Below are positions 60,456 through 64,000 of a stretch of 64,000 nt of DNA, piece after piece. Source of the DNA: Chromobacterium sphagni (lineage in GTDB: Bacteria; Pseudomonadota; Gammaproteobacteria; Burkholderiales; Chromobacteriaceae). Where the stretch lies: assembly GCF_001855555.1 (NCBI RefSeq), contig NZ_MKCT01000039.1, forward strand, positions 1-64,000, written 5' to 3'. How positions within the stretch are numbered: position 1 is the first letter of the stretch; every line of letters begins with the position of its first letter. The notes under the pieces were generated by a model, which was not told the origin of the DNA, searched no databases, and saw only the letters and a program-made list of their open reading frames with translations. Position numbers and translations under genes: made by a program.

Positions 60456-60575
60456 CATGCAAGCGAGCGGGGCCGCAAGGTCCACAGCGCCAGTCTGCAA
60501 AGGGGAGGATGAGAGCGGCTCAGCCGCCATTGGAACGGGGTTGTCGAAGAGGTAAGCTTCGACAACCCCGCTTCA
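60456..60575 (+). ncRNA. Candidate nitrogen-regulated small RNA
   Basis: Predicted transcript from the sigma-54 promoter, starting about 12 bases after the -12 element. It contains a G-rich single-stranded-like segment with AAGGGGAGGA, a short perfect hairpin GCGGCT-C-AGCCGC, and ends in a 14-bp stem (60536-60549 with 60557-60570, loop AGGTAAG) followed by CTTCATTTCC. A 41-codon frame starting at 60508 has its ribosome-binding site directly against the ATG, too close for translation. The downstream gene is on the other strand, so a non-coding product is the best reading. The T-tail is weak, so the 3' end is uncertain. Confidence 0.55.
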
Positions 60576-60590
60576 TTTCCGGCCCGCCGG

Positions 60591-61142
60591 CTAAGGCTGC
60601 TCGCCCATCAGGTAGCGTTGGCTCATCTGTTTGAAATGATCGCCGCCTGACTGGCGCAGCAGTTCGAACAACACCATCTCGCGGCTGACTATCGCCGCTC
60701 CGGCCGCGCGCATCCGCGCCAGCGCCAGCTCGACGTCGGAAGCCTTGCGGCTGGATACCGCGTCCGCCGCCACGAATACCTGCTTGCCGGTCTCCAGCAG
60801 CTCCAGCGCCGTCTGCAGCACGCAAACGTGCGCCTCCATGCCGCAGATTATGATCTGGCGTTTAGCCAGCAACTGGGGCGGCAGGCAGCCGGCTGCCACG
60901 CAGGAGAAGTGCAGCTTGTCCACCACCGGCGCTTGCGGCGCGGCCTCGCGCAGTGCCGCCACCGTGCCGCCCAGGCCGCGCGGGTATTGCTCGGAAAACA
61001 CAATGGGCAGTTCGTGGTCGCGCGCCGCTTGCACCAGCCAGCGGCTGCGTTGCAGCAGGCCGTCGGCGTCGTACACCGCCGGCAGCAACTTTTCCTGGAT
61101 GTCGACCACCAGCAGGGCGGCGTCCTGTTTTTGCATCAGCAT
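60591..61142 (-). CDS. Isochorismatase-family cysteine hydrolase
   Basis: 183-residue hydrolase of the YcaC-like group. The triad is visible: Asp in ALLVVDIQEKLL, Lys in VVDKLHFSC and the nucleophile Cys in GMEAHVCVLQTALELL. Substrate unknown; nicotinamidase-type and phenazine-type relatives share this fold. The ATG at 61142 was chosen for GGAG upstream at 7 bases. It stands alone on the minus strand, its end facing the sigma-54 transcript's hairpin. Confidence 0.88.
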   Translation of the reverse strand: MLMQKQDAALLVVDIQEKLLPAVYDADGLLQRSRWLVQAARDHELPIVFSEQYPRGLGGTVAALREAAPQAPVVDKLHFSCVAAGCLPPQLLAKRQIIICGMEAHVCVLQTALELLETGKQVFVAADAVSSRKASDVELALARMRAAGAAIVSREMVLFELLRQSGGDHFKQMSQRYLMGEQP

Positions 61143-61220
61143 GATCAGCTCCGGTTGAGTCAAGCCGCCAGCTTAGCGCCATTGTCGGCTGGCGGCATCC
61201 TTATCGCGGACGGGATATGC

Positions 61221-61562
61221 TCATGTGTTGCTTGCCTGGTCGGCCAGATAGCGCTCGGTCATCTCGCCCAGCAGCGTGCGGCCGGGATTGTCGCCGCGTA
61301 TCCACTCCTCCGCCGGGAATAGCTGGAACAAGCCCACCTTGATCAGCGTGGGAATAGCCAGCTGCAGCTGGCGCTCCACCTCGCCGCGCTCGCCCTGATT
61401 GTAGGCGGCGATATTGACCAGCATGGCGGCGACGGTGCCGGTCTGCACCGTGCTGCCGTCGCGCAGCTTCACCGCGGGCAGGGTTTCGCCGTCGGCGATG
61501 ACCTTGCTGTTGATGGCGGCGAGCTCGCCGGTATGGTCGATGGTTTGGGCGTTTTGGCTCAT
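61221..61562 (-). CDS. Hypothetical protein, 113 residues
   Basis: No family recognised. Soluble, no signal peptide. Visible segments are VKLRDGSTVQTGTVAAMLVN and LFQLFPAEEWIRGDNPGRTL. AAGGAG precedes the ATG at 61562. It is divergent from the AraC-type gene across 95 bp that contain the inverted repeat GGCAC-N12-GTGCC (61611-61632), so it may be that regulator's target. Confidence 0.75.
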   Translation of the reverse strand: MSQNAQTIDHTGELAAINSKVIADGETLPAVKLRDGSTVQTGTVAAMLVNIAAYNQGERGEVERQLQLAIPTLIKVGLFQLFPAEEWIRGDNPGRTLLGEMTERYLADQASNT

Positions 61563-61657
61563 GGTCTGGCTCCTTGTCTGGGGAGTGGCCAGTATCGCGC
61601 TGGCGCCATCGGCACGCTTTATATAGAGTGCCAATATATATTGAAAAAGGGCCAGTG

Positions 61658-62404
61658 ATGGAACAGAGCCATCCGATGGTGGGAGTCCGATTGACGGTTC
61701 TCAAACGGCGAGCCGGCGATCACACCGCCATGCACGCGCATGCTGGCGGCCAGCTGGCTTTGGTCTGCCGCGGCGCGCTGGAGCTGGCGGCGGCGGACCG
61801 GCGCATGTTGATGCCGATGGGGTGCCTGGGCTGGATTCCGCCCCGCCTGCCGCATGGCGCGCATTACCATGGCGATTTGCATGGCTGGAGCCTGGAGCTG
61901 GACAGCGGCTTGCCGGCGGCGCTGCCAGCACAGCTGCAGGCATGGGGCGGCACGCCGCTGCTGGAGGGGATATTCCGGCGTCTGGCCGCCTGGCCCGAGC
62001 AGGCCGACGAGGCCGCTGCGGCGCGGCTATTGCAGGTGCTGGGCGATGAGCTGGCTTGGGCGGAACCGTATCCATCCAGCCTGCCGTGGCCGCGGCATCC
62101 GGCCTTGCGTCAGCTGGCGCAGGCCTTGCAGGCGGAACCGGCGCGGGATTGGGATCTGCAGCGCTGGGCCGAGCATATCGGCATGTCGCGCCGCAGCCTG
62201 ATCCGCCATTTTCGCGCGGAAACCGGCCTGGGAGTGGGCGAATGGCGCGAGCGGCTGCGCATGATGCGGGCGCAGGCGCTGCTGGCTGAAGGGCGTTCGG
62301 TGAGTTTCTGCGCGCTGGAATTGGGATATTGCGACTGCAGCGCCTTCATCGTCGCCTTCCGCCGCTGCTTCGGCGGCACGCCGGGACGGTTTTTGTCGGA
62401 CTGA
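61658..62404 (+). CDS. AraC-family transcriptional regulator
   Basis: 248 residues: an N-terminal cupin-like effector domain (HAHAGGQLALVCRGALEL, WIPPRLPHGAHYHGD) and a C-terminal double helix-turn-helix (DLQRWAEHIGMSRRSLIRHF, SVSFCALELGYCDCSAFIVA, RRCFGGTPGRF). The ATG at 61658 has AAGGG upstream. Probable targets are the divergent ORF and perhaps the N-acetyltransferase cluster 95 bp downstream. Confidence 0.92.
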   Translation: MEQSHPMVGVRLTVLKRRAGDHTAMHAHAGGQLALVCRGALELAAADRRMLMPMGCLGWIPPRLPHGAHYHGDLHGWSLELDSGLPAALPAQLQAWGGTPLLEGIFRRLAAWPEQADEAAAARLLQVLGDELAWAEPYPSSLPWPRHPALRQLAQALQAEPARDWDLQRWAEHIGMSRRSLIRHFRAETGLGVGEWRERLRMMRAQALLAEGRSVSFCALELGYCDCSAFIVAFRRCFGGTPGRFLSD

Positions 62405-62498
62405 AAATTATATTGCTATGCACAATAATTATTTGGCATGATGGTCTGCCGGGCCTCGCGGCGATCCCGCCGGCGCCCACCAGCTCTCGGAGACCATC

Positions 62499-63023
62499 AT
62501 GTCCCAAGCCCAAGCTTATCTGATCCGTTCGATCGAGCCGTCCGACGCCGCCGCGCTGCACCGCATCAAGACCGCGCCCGGCGTATTTCCCAATACTTTG
62601 CAGCTGCCTTATCAATCGCTGGCGGTCACTGAAAAGCAGTTGCAGGAGAAGCCGGCCAATATCCACAGCCTGGTGGCCTGTGCCGCCGACGGCGAAGTGG
62701 CGGGCAATGGCGGATTGATCGTCAATGACAGGCCGCGCATCCGCCACAGCGCCAGCCTGTTCCTGGTGGTGCATGACGACTGGCAGGGCAAGGGTGTGGG
62801 ATCGGCCTTGATGCGGGCGATCACCGACATGGCCGACAACTGGCTGGGCTTGATCCGCATCGAGCTGAAGGTGATACACGACAACGCCCGCGCCATCGCG
62901 CTGTACGAGAAATTCGGCTTCGAATACGAGGGCAGGATGCGCCAGGAGCAGCTGCGCGCCGGCAAGCTGGAGGACGTGCTGGTGATGGCCAGGCTCAACT
63001 GGCCAGCGAGAGCGGCATCATGA
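62499..63023 (+). CDS. GNAT N-acetyltransferase, AaaT (YhhY)-like, copy 1
   Basis: 174 residues similar to E. coli AaaT/YhhY, which N-acetylates L-phenylalanine and L-methionine. NTLQLPYQSLAV near the N-terminus and ALYEKFGFEYEGRMRQEQL near the C-terminus are typical; the acetyl-CoA loop is DDWQGKGVGSALM. First of three tandem paralogues; its end overlaps the next start by 4 bases. Confidence 0.9.
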   Translation: MSQAQAYLIRSIEPSDAAALHRIKTAPGVFPNTLQLPYQSLAVTEKQLQEKPANIHSLVACAADGEVAGNGGLIVNDRPRIRHSASLFLVVHDDWQGKGVGSALMRAITDMADNWLGLIRIELKVIHDNARAIALYEKFGFEYEGRMRQEQLRAGKLEDVLVMARLNWPARAAS

Positions 63024-63484
63024 ACGCTTACTCCATTCGCCATCTGGCGCCGTCCGACGCCGGGGCCGTTCACGAGATGATGAGCGATGCCGCCACTTTC
63101 GGCACCATGCTGGGCCTGCCTTATCCATCGCTGCATGAGCGCAAGGAGAGGATGCTCGCGCAGGATGGAGCCGCGCAACAACTGGTGGCGCTGAGCGGGG
63201 ACGTCGGGCTTGTGGGGACCGCGACGCTGATTCCGGCCGAGCGCGAACGCTTGCTGAGCACAGCGGAGCTGGGCATCGGCGTGCACCGCGACTGGCAAGG
63301 CCGCGGCGTGGGCAGCGCCTTGCTGGCGGCCTTGCTCGATTTGGCCGACCATTGGGTCGGCATTCGCCGGGTGGAACTGACGGTATTCGCCGACAATCGG
63401 CGCGCCTACGCGCTGCGGGATGGCGAGTATCACGACGTTTTGGCGATGGCGCGCCTGCGCGGTGCGCAAGGGGAAAGGCCATGA
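63020..63484 (+). CDS. GNAT N-acetyltransferase, AaaT-like, copy 2, lacking a C-terminal motif
   Basis: 154 residues. The acetyl-CoA loop is intact (RDWQGRGVGSALLAALLDLA), but the region that reads ALYEKFGFEYEGRMR in copy 1 and ALYRKFGFVEEVRMK in copy 3 is missing: ADNRRAYAL is joined straight to RDGEYHDVL, an in-frame loss of about 18 residues. The lost part forms a strand and the Tyr-containing helix that usually completes the active site, so activity is doubtful. ATGA overlaps at both ends keep it in the operon. Confidence 0.85.
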   Translation: MNAYSIRHLAPSDAGAVHEMMSDAATFGTMLGLPYPSLHERKERMLAQDGAAQQLVALSGDVGLVGTATLIPAERERLLSTAELGIGVHRDWQGRGVGSALLAALLDLADHWVGIRRVELTVFADNRRAYALRDGEYHDVLAMARLRGAQGERP

Positions 63485-63999
63485 GCGATTACCGCATCCG
63501 CCATCTGGAGGCGGCTGATGCCGCCGCGCTGAGCGAGTTGATGAGGGATGACAGTGTCTATGGCAACACCTTGCAGCTCCCTCATCTGTCGCAGCAAAGC
63601 CTGGAGCGCAATATCCATCATCTGCTGCGGCCCGGGCGCTGGCAGTTGATCTGCGAATCCGCATCCGGCGAGGTGCTCGGTCATGCCGGCTTGTGGCGGC
63701 TGGATGAGCCGCGTTTGGGCCATATCGCCGGGTTGGGCATCATCGTGGGCCGCAACTGGCAGGGCAGGGGCGTCGGCAGCGCGCTGATGGCGGCGTTGAT
63801 GGATCTGGCCGACAACTGGCTGGGCCTCGCGCGCATCGAACTGACGGTGTACGCCGACAATCTGCAGGCGCAGGCCTTGTACCGCAAGTTCGGTTTTGTC
63901 GAGGAAGTGCGGATGAAGGCCCATTCCTTGCGCAACGGCGTTTACGAGGACAGCGTGCTGATGGGGCGCCTGCGTCCAGGTGGCCTGGCGGGAAACTGA
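63481..63999 (+). CDS. GNAT N-acetyltransferase, AaaT-like, copy 3
   Basis: 172 residues, the copy closest in pattern to AaaT: DSVYGNTLQLPHLSQQSLER, NWQGRGVGSALMAALMDLAD and ALYRKFGFVEEVRMKAHSLR. Start ATG at 63481 overlaps the stop of copy 2 (ATGA). The stop at 63997-63999 lies one base before the window end, so whether the array continues is not known. Confidence 0.9.
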   Translation: MSDYRIRHLEAADAAALSELMRDDSVYGNTLQLPHLSQQSLERNIHHLLRPGRWQLICESASGEVLGHAGLWRLDEPRLGHIAGLGIIVGRNWQGRGVGSALMAALMDLADNWLGLARIELTVYADNLQAQALYRKFGFVEEVRMKAHSLRNGVYEDSVLMGRLRPGGLAGN

Positions 64000-64000
64000 C

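Noticed and set aside
60508-60633. 41-codon ORF downstream of the sigma-54 promoter
   Set aside because: The AGGGGAGG sequence abuts the ATG, which is too close for translation, and the frame crosses the hairpin and runs into the opposite-strand hydrolase gene.

Overview
The window is a high-G+C betaproteobacterial chromosome segment. Gene content and order (surE-pcm-nlpD-rpoS, rpsP-rimM-trmD-rplS, rpsF-priB-rpsR-rplI, clpS-clpA divergent from a cold-shock gene, short-Q-loop cydAB under a GbsR-type regulator, a monomeric isocitrate dehydrogenase beside the dimeric one) point to Neisseriales, most likely Chromobacterium. That genus assignment is inference from gene content; no rRNA, tRNA, CRISPR array, insertion sequence or prophage was recognised. 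Most of the window is dense core genome.

Layout. 1-7.9 kb: a frameshifted dadA-like C-terminus, a group II truncated hemoglobin, a small secreted protein, folB (also frameshifted), plsY, a lepB-type signal peptidase, a class II HDAC-like deacetylase, and a translationally coupled moxR-DUF58-transglutaminase operon. 8-12.6 kb, minus strand: surE-pcm-nlpD-rpoS, then nadA. 13-19.1 kb: the lysine acetyltransferase pat, the rpsP-rimM-trmD-rplS operon, ogt and xerD. 19.2-31 kb: clpS-clpA, csp, a RimJ-like GNAT, a LysR regulator, icd plus the monomeric IDH, rluE and aceK, so that two IDH isozymes and the IDH kinase/phosphatase sit together. 31-38.6 kb: an unknown ORF, mutS, glycerate kinase and the gbsR-cydA-cydB operon.

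38.7-53.9 kb: the ugpB-A-E-C-Q glycerol-3-phosphate/glycerophosphodiester operon behind a possible Pho box, a family 3 binding protein, an alanine/glycine:sodium symporter with a structured leader, a chemoreceptor, hemN and fnr divergent around an FNR-like box, a DUF1853 gene, trmJ and suhB. 54-58.3 kb: a copper module (Tat-exported multicopper oxidase plus csoR, with a CsoR-like palindrome in front), a nuclease-fold-like orphan, and the rpsF operon. 58.5-64 kb: dcuB, a DUF2322-type gene, an isochorismatase-like hydrolase, an AraC regulator, and three tandem AaaT-like N-acetyltransferases.

The most interesting unexplained item is at 60.35-60.58 kb. A complete sigma-54 -24/-12 promoter is preceded, about 70 bp upstream, by an NtrC-type enhancer palindrome. 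It points into a gene-free interval that ends in a 14-bp hairpin, while the next gene lies on the opposite strand. This is best read as a nitrogen-regulated small RNA of about 120 nt. Two other intergenic regions (28.86-29.05 kb and 46.51-46.77 kb) hold elaborate nested inverted repeats of unknown nature. The two single-base frameshifts within the first 1.5 kb may be sequencing errors.
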